Shown here: positions 18,814 to 26,955 of the stretch, one piece after another
How the letters are laid out: each line of letters begins with the position of its first letter
Numbering within the stretch: position 1 is the stretch's first letter
Assembly (NCBI RefSeq): GCF_900168065.1
Contig: NZ_FUZZ01000005.1
Span: 558,001-622,000 of the forward strand
Direction: 5' to 3'
Origin: Chitinophaga ginsengisegetis
GTDB lineage: Bacteria; Bacteroidota; Bacteroidia; Chitinophagales; Chitinophagaceae
DNA: 64,000 bases
Translations under genes and position numbers: made by a program
The notes under the pieces: generated by a model
Database searches by the model: none
What the model was told of the DNA's origin: nothing
Seen by the model: only the letters and a program-made list of their open reading frames with translations

Positions 18814-19428
18814 CTACAGGTAGTTCTGCGCAACGGTGTTCACGGTTTCCTGCAGCTTTTTATCTTTTGTAGGTTCACCGATCGCATTAAATTTCCATTC
18901 GCCGTTCTTCTTGTAAAAAACACCCATCACCATAGATACGTGTCCTGCAAAGCCGGGGCCGCTGGCAATATCATAGGTGGCAAATACTTCATTCACGCGG
19001 GCAGGGGTACCTTCATAGATGCGGATAGACGCAAAAGGAATGGTACCGAAATCGTGTCCGCGGAAGCTGTTCAGCACAAACGCCACGTAGTTGGTATTGG
19101 CATCCAGCCGGGAAAAATCGAGGGTGATCACCTCGTTGTCCAGGCCGTCGTTGCCGTTCAGGTCACCGGTAAGATCATCGCCGCTGTGTTTTACCGCGTT
19201 GTCTTTGGATCTCAGGTTACCGAAGTAAACCACTTCCTGCAGCTGTTTCTGTTCTGTGAACATGGCGCAGCTGCCGTCCAGGTCTACCGCTTCTTTGGTT
19301 TTAGACAGGCCAAACAGGCCCTTCTTTTCAATGGCGCCCCAGTTGATCCCTACACAGATATTCTGGAGTTTGGCACCATTGCTTTTTTCAAGATTTATAC
19401 GCTGACCTTTTTGAAGATTGATTGCCAT
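18814..19428 (-). CDS. TerD-family protein (third copy)
   Basis: 204 residues, starting MAINLQKGQRINLEKSNG. It has the variant seen in the 9090 gene: a short insert (KKGLFGLSKTKE) before the first acidic motif VDLDGSCAMF. Central motif HSGDDLTGDLNGNDGLDNE provides the calcium ligands. It lies 36 bp downstream of another terD, in the minus arm. Confidence 0.93.
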   Translation of the reverse strand: MAINLQKGQRINLEKSNGAKLQNICVGINWGAIEKKGLFGLSKTKEAVDLDGSCAMFTEQKQLQEVVYFGNLRSKDNAVKHSGDDLTGDLNGNDGLDNEVITLDFSRLDANTNYVAFVLNSFRGHDFGTIPFASIRIYEGTPARVNEVFATYDIASGPGFAGHVSMVMGVFYKKNGEWKFNAIGEPTKDKKLQETVNTVAQNYL

Positions 19429-19464
19429 AGTAAGCTAATATTTTTAGATATAGTGGTGTATAAA

Positions 19465-20019
19465 TTAGTTGTATTTATTCAGGTAGTCCTGCAGGCCGCC
19501 TTTCATGCCAACGCCTACTGCTTCAAACTTCCATTCGTCGTTGCGTTTGTAAATTCTTCCGAATTCAACGGCTGTTTCAATAGAGAAATCTTCTTCCAGC
19601 TCGTATTTCAGCAATACCTCGTTGGTAACCGGGTCGAATATACGTACAAAGGAATTCCTTACCTGGCCGAAGTTCTGCCGGCGTGCTTCCGCATCATGGA
19701 TGGTAACCACCACGCATATTTCGGTGATTTTTGAATCTGCTTTGGACAGGTCAATCTTGATCTGTTCATCATCGCCGCCGCCATCGCCGGTGAGATTATC
19801 GCCGGTATGCTCTACGCTGCCATCGGGCGATACCAGGTTATTGTAAAAAATAAAGTGCTGATCGGATAAAATCTTTTTATTCTCTCCCATTACAAACAGG
19901 GAAGCATCCAGATCGAAGCTGGTGCCGGTAGATGAAGCATTCGCGTCCCAGCCCAGGCCAATTACGAATTTGGGCGCATTAATTGTTTGCCGCTGACCTT
20001 TTTGCAAATTAATTGCCAT
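19465..20019 (-). CDS. terD: TerD-family protein (fourth copy)
   Basis: 184 residues, a canonical TerD length. Motifs are FDLDASLFVM near the start, HTGDNLTGDGGGDDEQ in the middle and FSIETAVEFGRIYKRN near the end; the last is nearly the same as in the terD at 8494. Its start overlaps the end of the phosphoribosyltransferase gene by 11 bp, so the two are translationally coupled. Confidence 0.95.
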   Translation of the reverse strand: MAINLQKGQRQTINAPKFVIGLGWDANASSTGTSFDLDASLFVMGENKKILSDQHFIFYNNLVSPDGSVEHTGDNLTGDGGGDDEQIKIDLSKADSKITEICVVVTIHDAEARRQNFGQVRNSFVRIFDPVTNEVLLKYELEEDFSIETAVEFGRIYKRNDEWKFEAVGVGMKGGLQDYLNKYN

Positions 20020-20851
20020 GTTGTATGCTTTTATGTTTTCTGTTAAATAAGTAATTTTTAATAAAATTCAGATTTTTCTGGTACACTTCTATCGTATGAT
20101 AACCGTTTCCCAGGGCCATATTATACAAAAGATTTACGAATTTATCTGTTTGATTTTGCAGGAAAATACAAAATGAATCAAAATCGTAGTTCAAAATATA
20201 CTTTACAATCCGTGTATTAATGAAAAAGTGTTCCCCCTGGATAATCTTTTCCAGGTGGAATATTGACTTTACAAAATGATAGTTCAGGTGGTTTTCAATG
20301 TTGGGATGAATGCTTTTATTCTGCAGTTCCGCATAATAAAGCAGGTACACATCATTGGAAAGGTCGTAGGCATCCACCATTTTCAGGATCATCCTTTCAT
20401 GGCCGCCCGTAATTTTGATGTCGTCCAGGAAAATCACCTTCTTCCCGGTCAGGAATTGACGGTCGATGTGGAAGCTGTCGTTGCCGATCAGCTTTAGCCG
20501 TTGCTCCGCATCCAGTTCGCCGTAATCCTCCTTGTAAGTAATGGTACGATGCACTTTGGTTTCCTGTAAAACGGGGTGCCCGTGCGCCGCCAGCCACCTG
20601 TTCAGATGGAAAACGAAATAGTTTTTCATGGCAAAGGTAGCCGTTGGAATGAAGGAATACGGACTGGAAACCACTACAAACTGCGGTACTTCCTGTCCTT
20701 TCAGGTGATGCTCAATAAACCCTTCCGCCAGGCTGGTCCCGAATTTTTCGGCAACGGCATCGTCCCCGAATTTAAAACGGCTGTAGTCATCGGGGCAAAA
20801 CCCGAAATGGCCAGGATGGGTGATCTTATGAAGTGAATAGGTTGTTGTCAT
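20009..20851 (-). CDS. Ter-island phosphoribosyltransferase-like protein
   Basis: 280 residues. The PRPP-binding motif is visible as VIFLDDIKITGGHERM (about residues 140-155), where a type I phosphoribosyltransferase carries two acidic residues followed by a TGG loop. N-terminal residues 40-100 contain a Rossmann-like strand set (FVVVSSPYSFIPTATFAMKN). Ter systems are known to include phosphoribosyltransferase and HAD enzymes proposed to make a nucleoside-like metabolite. Here the HAD gene is directly upstream, sharing one base (TGATG). The C-terminal 80 residues are helical and unassigned. Confidence 0.85.
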   Translation of the reverse strand: MTTTYSLHKITHPGHFGFCPDDYSRFKFGDDAVAEKFGTSLAEGFIEHHLKGQEVPQFVVVSSPYSFIPTATFAMKNYFVFHLNRWLAAHGHPVLQETKVHRTITYKEDYGELDAEQRLKLIGNDSFHIDRQFLTGKKVIFLDDIKITGGHERMILKMVDAYDLSNDVYLLYYAELQNKSIHPNIENHLNYHFVKSIFHLEKIIQGEHFFINTRIVKYILNYDFDSFCIFLQNQTDKFVNLLYNMALGNGYHTIEVYQKNLNFIKNYLFNRKHKSIQHGN

Positions 20852-21549
20852 CAGTTAAGTAAACTTGAAATACATTGATTATTGGAGTTGACCAGTAAAG
20901 TACGAATGCCTGTCACCTGCGCCCCGTTGATATCTGCTTTTACATTATCGCCAATATGTATGATGTTACTTAGCGGGATTGCTGTATCATTTCTTACTGT
21001 TGCCACGTTTTCCAGCATGAGGCGAAACATTTTTTCATTGGGTTTCGACATGCCGGTTTCATCTGAATACAACTGGAAATCGAAAAAGCGCTCCAGTTCC
21101 AACTCCTGTAATACGCGTCTTAACGTGCTGCCTTTTATAAAGGCCGTATTACTGAGTAAACTGATGGTACTATCGGACGATTCTTTTATCCTGCGCAATG
21201 TTTTCACTGTTTCCGAGCAATAAATAACCGGGAGGTATTTAAGCACCAAGGCGTCCATCTCCTGGTAAAGCCCGGCCAGATCAATGTTTCCGAAGTCGTT
21301 ACCGTAATCATTTATTTCACTGATCACCATGAGATACATTTCTTCCGCATCAATATTGCCGCCTGTTTTTTCATTGATGGCATTGCACAGCAGATCTGTT
21401 TTGCGGAAAATACGGCCTACCTCTTCCAGCGTTTTTTGGTGTTGATTGAAATGGTTGTAAAAAAAGCGCGTCCTTTCCTGTTTAAATAAAGGATTCGATT
21501 TTATTAAAGTTAACCATAGATCAAAAGAATAATGTTGGTATATGTTCAT
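20851..21549 (-). CDS. HAD-superfamily hydrolase of the ter island
   Basis: 232 residues. Motif I is SFDLWLTLIKSNP near residue 8 (Asp nucleophile, with Trp at the position that is often the second Asp in HAD phosphatases). Motif II is ISLLSNTAF and motif IV is IHIGDNVKADINGAQVTGI. The second catalytic Asp is thus replaced by Trp (DLWLT), which is seen in some dehalogenase-like members and may change its chemistry. It is the first gene of the minus ter arm, coupled to the phosphoribosyltransferase. Confidence 0.85.
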   Translation of the reverse strand: MNIYQHYSFDLWLTLIKSNPLFKQERTRFFYNHFNQHQKTLEEVGRIFRKTDLLCNAINEKTGGNIDAEEMYLMVISEINDYGNDFGNIDLAGLYQEMDALVLKYLPVIYCSETVKTLRRIKESSDSTISLLSNTAFIKGSTLRRVLQELELERFFDFQLYSDETGMSKPNEKMFRLMLENVATVRNDTAIPLSNIIHIGDNVKADINGAQVTGIRTLLVNSNNQCISSLLN

Positions 21550-22179
21550 GTACTTTTTATAGCATTTACGTCACGCCGGTAATTGTTAGTTGGTCCGGTT
21601 CCCTGTAGCAGCATACCTGTAAGGGTTAATCCAATGTGGTAGCGTAACATTAATATAAGTAATATTTAGTTGCTCCCGTTTAATCTTTTTGTTACCAAAT
21701 CAGTTTGTTATGGGTTAATACTAAAAAAAGCCAGCATATTGCTTTTTTTCAAGCTCCTAATATAGGATTTTATCTTTCACAAAAACCCAAAACGATCTGT
21801 TAATGTATTGGTAATAAAGTAAGTTGGTTTTTAAGTTATCTAGTATTCTTTATGCAATTTCATGCGGCTAAGCTACCAAAAAGCAGCTATTCTTCACCTG
21901 TGGAAATTCTCAGGCGGCAGGTGCTGTATTTGGCATACTCTGTGAGCCGGCCCACTGTGAATGCCAGGCTGTTGTCTTTATCCGCCTGCCACGTACCGCC
22001 ATTTTAACATCCGTTTACAATTGTTTAAAATCCGTTGACAGGTTACCGTAGAAAGATGTATTAACTTATCTACCTGAACAACCAAAACTACATTGAGCAG
22101 CAATTGCCTCACCAGGGGCAGTTGCTTATAATTGAAAACCCGAAACCCCCTTTCATTAATTCATCTTAAAAAAAAATGT
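21550..22179. other. Long intergenic region between divergent genes, with two hairpins
   Basis: About 630 bp separate the HAD gene and the metalloprotease-like gene. I see a 9-bp inverted repeat with A- and T-runs (21723-21749), which would act as a terminator in either direction. A second hairpin (GCAATTGCC at 22100-22108 with GGCAGTTGC at 22117-22125) lies in the probable leader of the downstream gene. A 51-codon ORF at 21852-22007 is open but does not resemble a known protein. No tRNA or insertion sequence is recognised. Confidence 0.5.
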
Positions 22180-23580
22180 ATGAAAACTTCATTGTTTGCT
22201 GCAGCATTCATTGTGCTGGGCATACTGTACGGATGCGAAAAGAAAAGCGTTCCCGGCAGTGACCTTCAACCCGTTCCCGGAAAAACAAACCTGCAGGTGT
22301 TAGCCACGCCACCCGCCACCTGGCAGGAGCATTGGTTTGAACACGTGCAATTGCTGAACCGCGTTTTTTATGATACCAGCGTAGCCGTGTATTTCGATAA
22401 CGACGTAAACAGCAGCATCACCTGGCCCAATACCTATCTCGCGCAGGTGTGGAACTATACCAAAAGTACCTACGGCGCTTTTGGCGACGATTCCCGCCTT
22501 TTTGTAATCCTGCATTCCGGTAAATATTCCGGTGGCCACCCTTCTACGTATATGGATGCCGGTCATGATTACCGCAACGTAATAGATGTAGGTTCCTCCG
22601 ATCCCAATGCCTGGATCTCCGGCGCCGGCAACGACATCGACCTCACCACCCATGAAGTAGGGCATATCGTGGAAGGCGCTTCCAAAGGCGTACACGGCTC
22701 CCCGGCCTTTGGCATCTGGCACGACAGCAAATGGATGGAGATTTACCAGTATGATGTATACCTGGCCCTGGGCCGCAGCGCCGATGTGACCCGCTGGTAC
22801 AACATGAAGATCACCCAAACAGATGCTTACCCCCGCGCAGGCACCTACTGGTTCAGGGATTGGTTTTATCCGATTTACAATAACTACGGCGGTGTAACTG
22901 CACTGAACAAATTCTTCGCACTGCTGGCGCAGCACTTCCCCAAACAAACTTTCAACAACGGCATCACCACTTACCCCGAATACACCCGCGGGCTTAACTT
23001 CGGGGAGTTTGTACATTACTGGAGCGGCGCAGCCAATAAAGACCTGAAGCAACTTGCACTCACCGCCTTTGGCAATAAAGACGAACAGGGCAACGACTGG
23101 ACCGCACAACTAAAGCAGGCAAAAACAGATTTCCCGGGCATCACCTATCCGTCGGACGACATCACCGGTTCAGGCACTATTACCGTGAGCAAGGAAAACA
23201 CCGGCGGCGCCTCCGCAGCAGAAGGCTCCCTGAAGCTCACCGATAATGTATACAGCACCAAGTTGTTTGTAAACACCGTGCCTACGGATTTCAAAATGCA
23301 GCTGCAGTTCGCCACCGCGCAAACCGTAAAATCATATACCCTCACTTCCGGTAACGACGCGATAGACCGCGATCCTAAAAACTGGCAGCTGAAAGGCTCT
23401 GATAATGGTATTACCTGGACTGTACTGGATACGCAAACCAACCAGGTATTCAGTGCCAGGAATCAAACCAGGCAGTTTGTTATTCCCAATACCACGGCGT
23501 ATAAGTATTATGCGGTGTATGTAACCGCCACCAATGGCAGCGTGGATTTTCAGCTAAGCGAATGGAGATTGTTTAAATAA
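22180..23580 (+). CDS. HExxH-type putative metallopeptidase lipoprotein with C-terminal discoidin domain
   Basis: 466 residues from ATG 22180. The signal ends in a lipobox (LGILYGCEKK, Cys near residue 19). The catalytic region (about 50-310) contains THEVGHIVEG (HExxH) and a downstream conserved segment WMEIYQYDVYLALG. The C-terminal 120 residues form an F5/8 type C (discoidin) module (NWQLKGSDNGITWTVLD and a final DFQLSEWRLF), which usually binds carbohydrate. It is likely surface-exposed and acts on glycoproteins or peptides. An earlier in-frame ATG (22132) would place extra residues ahead of the signal. A terminator follows at 23588. Confidence 0.85.
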   Translation: MKTSLFAAAFIVLGILYGCEKKSVPGSDLQPVPGKTNLQVLATPPATWQEHWFEHVQLLNRVFYDTSVAVYFDNDVNSSITWPNTYLAQVWNYTKSTYGAFGDDSRLFVILHSGKYSGGHPSTYMDAGHDYRNVIDVGSSDPNAWISGAGNDIDLTTHEVGHIVEGASKGVHGSPAFGIWHDSKWMEIYQYDVYLALGRSADVTRWYNMKITQTDAYPRAGTYWFRDWFYPIYNNYGGVTALNKFFALLAQHFPKQTFNNGITTYPEYTRGLNFGEFVHYWSGAANKDLKQLALTAFGNKDEQGNDWTAQLKQAKTDFPGITYPSDDITGSGTITVSKENTGGASAAEGSLKLTDNVYSTKLFVNTVPTDFKMQLQFATAQTVKSYTLTSGNDAIDRDPKNWQLKGSDNGITWTVLDTQTNQVFSARNQTRQFVIPNTTAYKYYAVYVTATNGSVDFQLSEWRLFK

Positions 23581-23587
23581 ACAGGAG

Positions 23588-23625
23588 AGGGCTGTTGCTG
23601 TAAAAAGGAACAGCCCTTTATTTTC
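23588..23625 (+). terminator. Terminator after the discoidin lipoprotein gene
   Basis: AGGGCTGTT (23588-23596) pairs perfectly with AACAGCCCT (23609-23617), followed by a T-rich tract (TTATTTT). It lies between convergent genes and could also serve the minus-strand regulator. Confidence 0.85.
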
Positions 23626-23640
23626 GTAGGCAGGTAACCG

Positions 23641-24294
23641 TTATTTCATATCCTCAAACCGGCGCAGTATTTCTTCCAGTTGCTTCCTGGTGAGGTCAAT
23701 ATTCATCCCCTGCGGATCCAGGATATTTTTGGCCCTCAGTTCTTTCAATGTCCTGTTAAAACTCCGGGTAGTAATACCCAGGTAAGCCGCCATATCCTTT
23801 TTTGGAATAACAATGTCCTGTTCCGCTTCCAGTGCCAGCAGGCGAAGCAACGCATACTCCACCGGGTATAGCTGCTGGTAAGACGCACGGATACAGGTTT
23901 GACGGATACGGATAACCAATTCTTCCAGCATCAACCCGTTGAACTCCGTATTGTTGAGCAGCAGCCAGCTAAACAAGGTATGCGGAATGGCATACACCGT
24001 TACGGGTGTAATGGCTTCAATATTACAAAGACATTTTTCTTTCCTGATCCCTTCCAGGTCCCCCGTAATTTCGCCCTTGCCCAGGAATTCGAAAATATAG
24101 TCTTTCCCGTTATCTTCTTCGATATAACATTTTGTAATACCTTCCCGTATAATATAAACATGGCTGATGGTATCGCCCTGGCGGATGAGCCGCGTACCGG
24201 CAGTGAAGGTCTTTATCGCCACTGCTTCGCTTTCCCTGCCGCTGGCAGTGAACCGTTCCATGAAATGAAGAAAAGCAGGATTAGTCCGTAACAT
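23641..24294 (-). CDS. Crp/Fnr-family transcriptional regulator
   Basis: 217 residues from ATG 24294; the longer frame adds 27 residues with no domain. Cyclic-nucleotide-binding-like beta roll at about 20-110 (GTRLIRQGDTISHVYIIREG), dimerisation helix, and C-terminal winged HTH (MAAYLGITTRSFNRTLKELR). There are no Fe-S cysteines at the N-terminus, so it is not an oxygen sensor of the Fnr type. It is divergent from the HAD/CAT-like operon, separated by 80 bp, and is a candidate regulator of it. Confidence 0.9.
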   Translation of the reverse strand: MLRTNPAFLHFMERFTASGRESEAVAIKTFTAGTRLIRQGDTISHVYIIREGITKCYIEEDNGKDYIFEFLGKGEITGDLEGIRKEKCLCNIEAITPVTVYAIPHTLFSWLLLNNTEFNGLMLEELVIRIRQTCIRASYQQLYPVEYALLRLLALEAEQDIVIPKKDMAAYLGITTRSFNRTLKELRAKNILDPQGMNIDLTRKQLEEILRRFEDMK

Positions 24295-24374
24295 ATTTTT
24301 AAGAGTGAGACAAATGTCCCGATTTATAAACCGCCGGTTTCTATTTTTGCACCCGGAAAAACGTAAAAATAACA

Positions 24375-25070
24375 ATGATCTCTGATATTAGCGTGATCGC
24401 ATTTGATGCCGATGACACCCTTTGGGTAAACGAGCCATACTTCCAGGAAACAGAAGCCCTTTTTTGCGGCCTGCTGGAAGATTATCTGCCGCATCATACC
24501 GTGTCGCAGGAACTGTTTAAAACAGAAATGGCCAACCTGGAACTCTATGGCTATGGCATAAAATCTTTTATGCTCTGCATGATAGAAACTGTGTTGCGCG
24601 TATCTGAAAATACCGCCAGCCCGGAAGTATTCCATAAAGTGCTCCAGTACGGAAAAGAAATGCTGGATAAACCCATTGTACTGCTCGATGGGGTGGAAGA
24701 CGTGCTGCAGGCGCTCTCCGGCAAATATCGCCTGGTAGTGGCCACAAAAGGCGATCTGCTGGACCAGGAACGCAAACTGAGGAAATCGGGCCTGGAGCAT
24801 TATTTCCATCATATTGAAATTATGAGCGACAAAAAGGAGCGCGACTACAGCAAATTAATAAAGCACCTCGACTGCCGCCCCGAAGAATTCCTGATGATGG
24901 GCAACTCCCTGAAATCGGACGTATTGCCGGTGCTGGCATTGGGCGGTCATGCTATCCATATTCCGTATCATACCACCTGGCAGCATGAACATATTGATCA
25001 TACCATTGAAGATCCCCGTTTTTACCAGTTTAATACAATGGCAGACATCCTGCCGCATTTAATATCATGA
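24375..25070 (+). CDS. HAD-family phosphatase-like hydrolase
   Basis: 231 residues. Motif I is VIAFDADDTLWVNE (nucleophile and acid/base Asp present), motif II is LVVATKGD and motif IV is FLMMGNSLKSDVLPVLALGG, with Lys at motif III. Cap region at about 20-95. This resembles Bacteroidota phosphoglycolate-phosphatase-like proteins of unknown substrate. Its stop overlaps the start of the CAT-like gene (ATGA, 4 bp), so the pair is co-translated. Confidence 0.88.
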   Translation: MISDISVIAFDADDTLWVNEPYFQETEALFCGLLEDYLPHHTVSQELFKTEMANLELYGYGIKSFMLCMIETVLRVSENTASPEVFHKVLQYGKEMLDKPIVLLDGVEDVLQALSGKYRLVVATKGDLLDQERKLRKSGLEHYFHHIEIMSDKKERDYSKLIKHLDCRPEEFLMMGNSLKSDVLPVLALGGHAIHIPYHTTWQHEHIDHTIEDPRFYQFNTMADILPHLIS

Positions 25071-25690
25071 AACAATTATTAGACCTGGATACCTGGGCGA
25101 GAAAAGAACACTTTAATTTTTTCCGCCAGTTTGAGGAACCCTTTTTTGGGGTCACCACAGATATCGACTGCACCACTGCCTTTAACAAGGCCAAAGCCAG
25201 CGGGGATTCCTTCTTCCTAAGCTACCTGCACAAATCACTGGCAGCCGCCAATGAAATTACCCCTTTCCGTTACCGCATTGCCGGCGACGAAGTATGGGTG
25301 TACGACCAGGTACACGCATCGCCCACCATTAACCGGCCCGACGGTACTTTTGGTTTCGCGTATATGAATTTTTATGAAGATGCTGCTGCGTTCGAAGCCA
25401 GCAGCAAAGCGGAAATAGAAAGAGTACGTCAAAGTACAGGGCTGATCCCCGCTGTGTCAGGAGAAAATGTGATCCATTATTCCTCCCTGCCCTGGATTAA
25501 TTTTACCGCAGTATCCCATGCACGGAGTTTTTCGTTTAAAGATAGCTGCCCTAAAATTACTTTCGGTAAAGTGAAAGAAGTGGGAGCGCGGAAAATGATG
25601 CCGGTGTCGGTACATGTGCATCATGCGCTGATGGATGGGTTTCATGTGGCGCAGTTCCTGGATGGGTTTCAGCAGAGGATGGAAGAATGA
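25067..25690 (+). CDS. Chloramphenicol-acetyltransferase-like acyltransferase
   Basis: 207 residues, the length of a type A CAT trimer subunit. The active-site motif HHALMDGFHVAQFLDGF near the C-terminus provides the catalytic His and structural Asp, and PWINFTAVSHA is the central strand motif. A conserved Phe-rich N-terminus (EHFNFFRQFEEPFFGV) is also typical. It may be a CAT or a xenobiotic acyltransferase; activity on chloramphenicol cannot be concluded. It overlaps the upstream HAD gene by 4 bp. Confidence 0.88.
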   Translation: MKQLLDLDTWARKEHFNFFRQFEEPFFGVTTDIDCTTAFNKAKASGDSFFLSYLHKSLAAANEITPFRYRIAGDEVWVYDQVHASPTINRPDGTFGFAYMNFYEDAAAFEASSKAEIERVRQSTGLIPAVSGENVIHYSSLPWINFTAVSHARSFSFKDSCPKITFGKVKEVGARKMMPVSVHVHHALMDGFHVAQFLDGFQQRMEE

Positions 25691-25804
25691 ATATTTGGAG
25701 CATAGCCGGAATTGTATAGTTTGGTAGCATAATCAGATTGAGTCAGGTAAATACTGAAATAAAATCACGTAGTTAAAAATTAATATGTATTCCCGGTAGT
25801 GCGG

Positions 25805-25848
25805 GGTTACTTCCCGGATACTTCTGGGTTACTTCTTGGATACTTAGG
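25805..25848. repeat. Two 22-bp direct repeats next to the tandem array
   Basis: GGTTACTTC followed by GGATACTT occurs twice with a 22-bp period (25805-25826 and 25827-25848); differences are limited to a few positions. It lies 23 bp upstream of the 11-bp array. Confidence 0.7.
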
Positions 25849-25871
25849 AGTCGTCTATGCGTCGTATTCCC

Positions 25872-26003
25872 CATACAGTTCCTATACAGTCCCCATACAG
25901 TCACTATACTGTTACCATACACTCCCCATACACTCACCATACACTCACCATACACTCACCATACACTCACCATACACTTCCCATACACTCCCAATACACT
26001 TAG
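25872..26003. repeat. Tandem array of twelve 11-bp units
   Basis: Twelve consecutive units of exactly 11 bp, consensus CATACACTCAC. The four central units (25927-25970) are identical; the left units carry CAGT in place of CACT (25872-25904) and one is TATACTGTTAC, and the outer right units also drift. The period is close to one DNA turn. Open reading frames cross it on both strands, but only because the unit contains no stop codons. It lies between the CAT-like gene and the convergent RibD-like gene. Confidence 0.9.
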
Positions 26004-26276
26004 GGTCATTTTTACCGGCTCATATATCGGTTTTTGAGAATATCAGATAGCGGCAAATGTGGTCAGGCCTCCACCAGCTTCCCCAGGGCGATCAGGTTGG
26101 GGCGGCTTCCCCAGGCTTTAACGGATGTCTTTAGCGGCGTAACGGCGTTTATCCGCATAACAGCCGCCAAAGAAAATGATCCACAGAACCCGGGAGTGGC
26201 ATCTGACCAGTTACGCAGGGGTATTGGATTTTAATAAAGACACTTGTCAGGCCTGGAGAAAGCCCCAGCTTTTCGC
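26004..26276. other. Intergenic stretch right of the repeat array
   Basis: No gene is recognised. A minus-strand frame of 55 codons between two stops (about 26070-26235, ending in LIALGKLVEA) reads like protein but lacks a proper start and a known match. It may be a gene remnant. Confidence 0.35.
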
Positions 26277-26870
26277 TCAAGGTCCAACATCGCCTGTAAC
26301 GACTTCTCCGGCGCGCTTGTAGCTGGCTATAATAACCCCTTTTGGTGTCACATGGCTTTCTGTTAAGGTAAATGCTGCCGGGATCGTGCCGTTTTCGAAC
26401 AGCTTTTTTCCTTCACCAAGAATCACCGGGTAAATTTTGAGCCGGAATTCGTCCACCAGGTCGTGCTTAAGTAACAGCTGAATGAGCTTACCGCTTCCCC
26501 AAACCTGGATGTCAGCACCCTCCGAATTCTTAAGCTTTTCGATGTCTGCCAGGCCTTTGAGGAAAAAGGTATTTTCCCAATCTGATTTTTCCAGGGTTTC
26601 CGACAGTACGTATTTGTTGCCATCATTGATGCCTGGCCAGAAGTCGGCATGTTGAGGCCAGTAGGATGCGAAAATATCAAATGTTTTTCTACCTAAAAGA
26701 TATGCTGCCGGTTTCATCTCTTCTTTCATGATCTCACCAAAAACCTCATCACCATAAGATACTGTCCAGCCGCCATGTTTGAAGCCGCCTGATGTGTCTT
26801 CCTGGGGGCCGCCCGGGGCCTGCATTACACCATCTAAGGTAATCATTGATAAAACAGTTATTCTTCTCAT
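26277..26870 (-). CDS. Dihydrofolate reductase / RibD C-terminal family protein
   Basis: 197 residues. Starts RRITVLSMITLDGVMQAPGG, the DHFR-like first strand with the substrate loop; then YLLGRKTFDIFASYWP (the GRxT cofactor motif) and DIQVWGSGKLIQLLLKHDLVDEFRLKIYPVILGEGKKLF, here quoted only to mark the RibD_C C-terminal half by its WGSG loop. Members of this YwjB-like group are NADPH-type reductases of unknown substrate. No signal peptide. It is followed by no linked gene. Confidence 0.9.
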   Translation of the reverse strand: MRRITVLSMITLDGVMQAPGGPQEDTSGGFKHGGWTVSYGDEVFGEIMKEEMKPAAYLLGRKTFDIFASYWPQHADFWPGINDGNKYVLSETLEKSDWENTFFLKGLADIEKLKNSEGADIQVWGSGKLIQLLLKHDLVDEFRLKIYPVILGEGKKLFENGTIPAAFTLTESHVTPKGVIIASYKRAGEVVTGDVGP

Positions 26871-26955
26871 ACTATTATCGTTTATTGTTTAAAAAAAGGT
26901 TTTGTTATGATTTAAGGTTTGCTTTCAAAATGCCTGGCAACATCTCTTATTATAG

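Noticed and set aside
21852-22007. 51-codon ORF in the long intergenic region
   Set aside because: Open but without family resemblance or a clear start signal; not listed as a gene.
25067-25690. Calling the CAT-like gene a chloramphenicol resistance gene
   Set aside because: The fold and catalytic motif are clear, but substrate cannot be told from sequence and many relatives act on other compounds.
25872-26003. CRISPR array
   Set aside because: The units are contiguous 11-mers without spacers and there are no cas genes.
25773-26050. Open reading frames across the 11-bp repeat array on both strands
   Set aside because: They exist only because the unit has no stop codons; the protein would be a low-complexity repeat and no start signal or neighbour supports it.
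26070-26235. 55-codon minus-strand frame ending LIALGKLVEA
   Set aside because: No proper start and no recognisable family; at most a remnant, kept only as a note.
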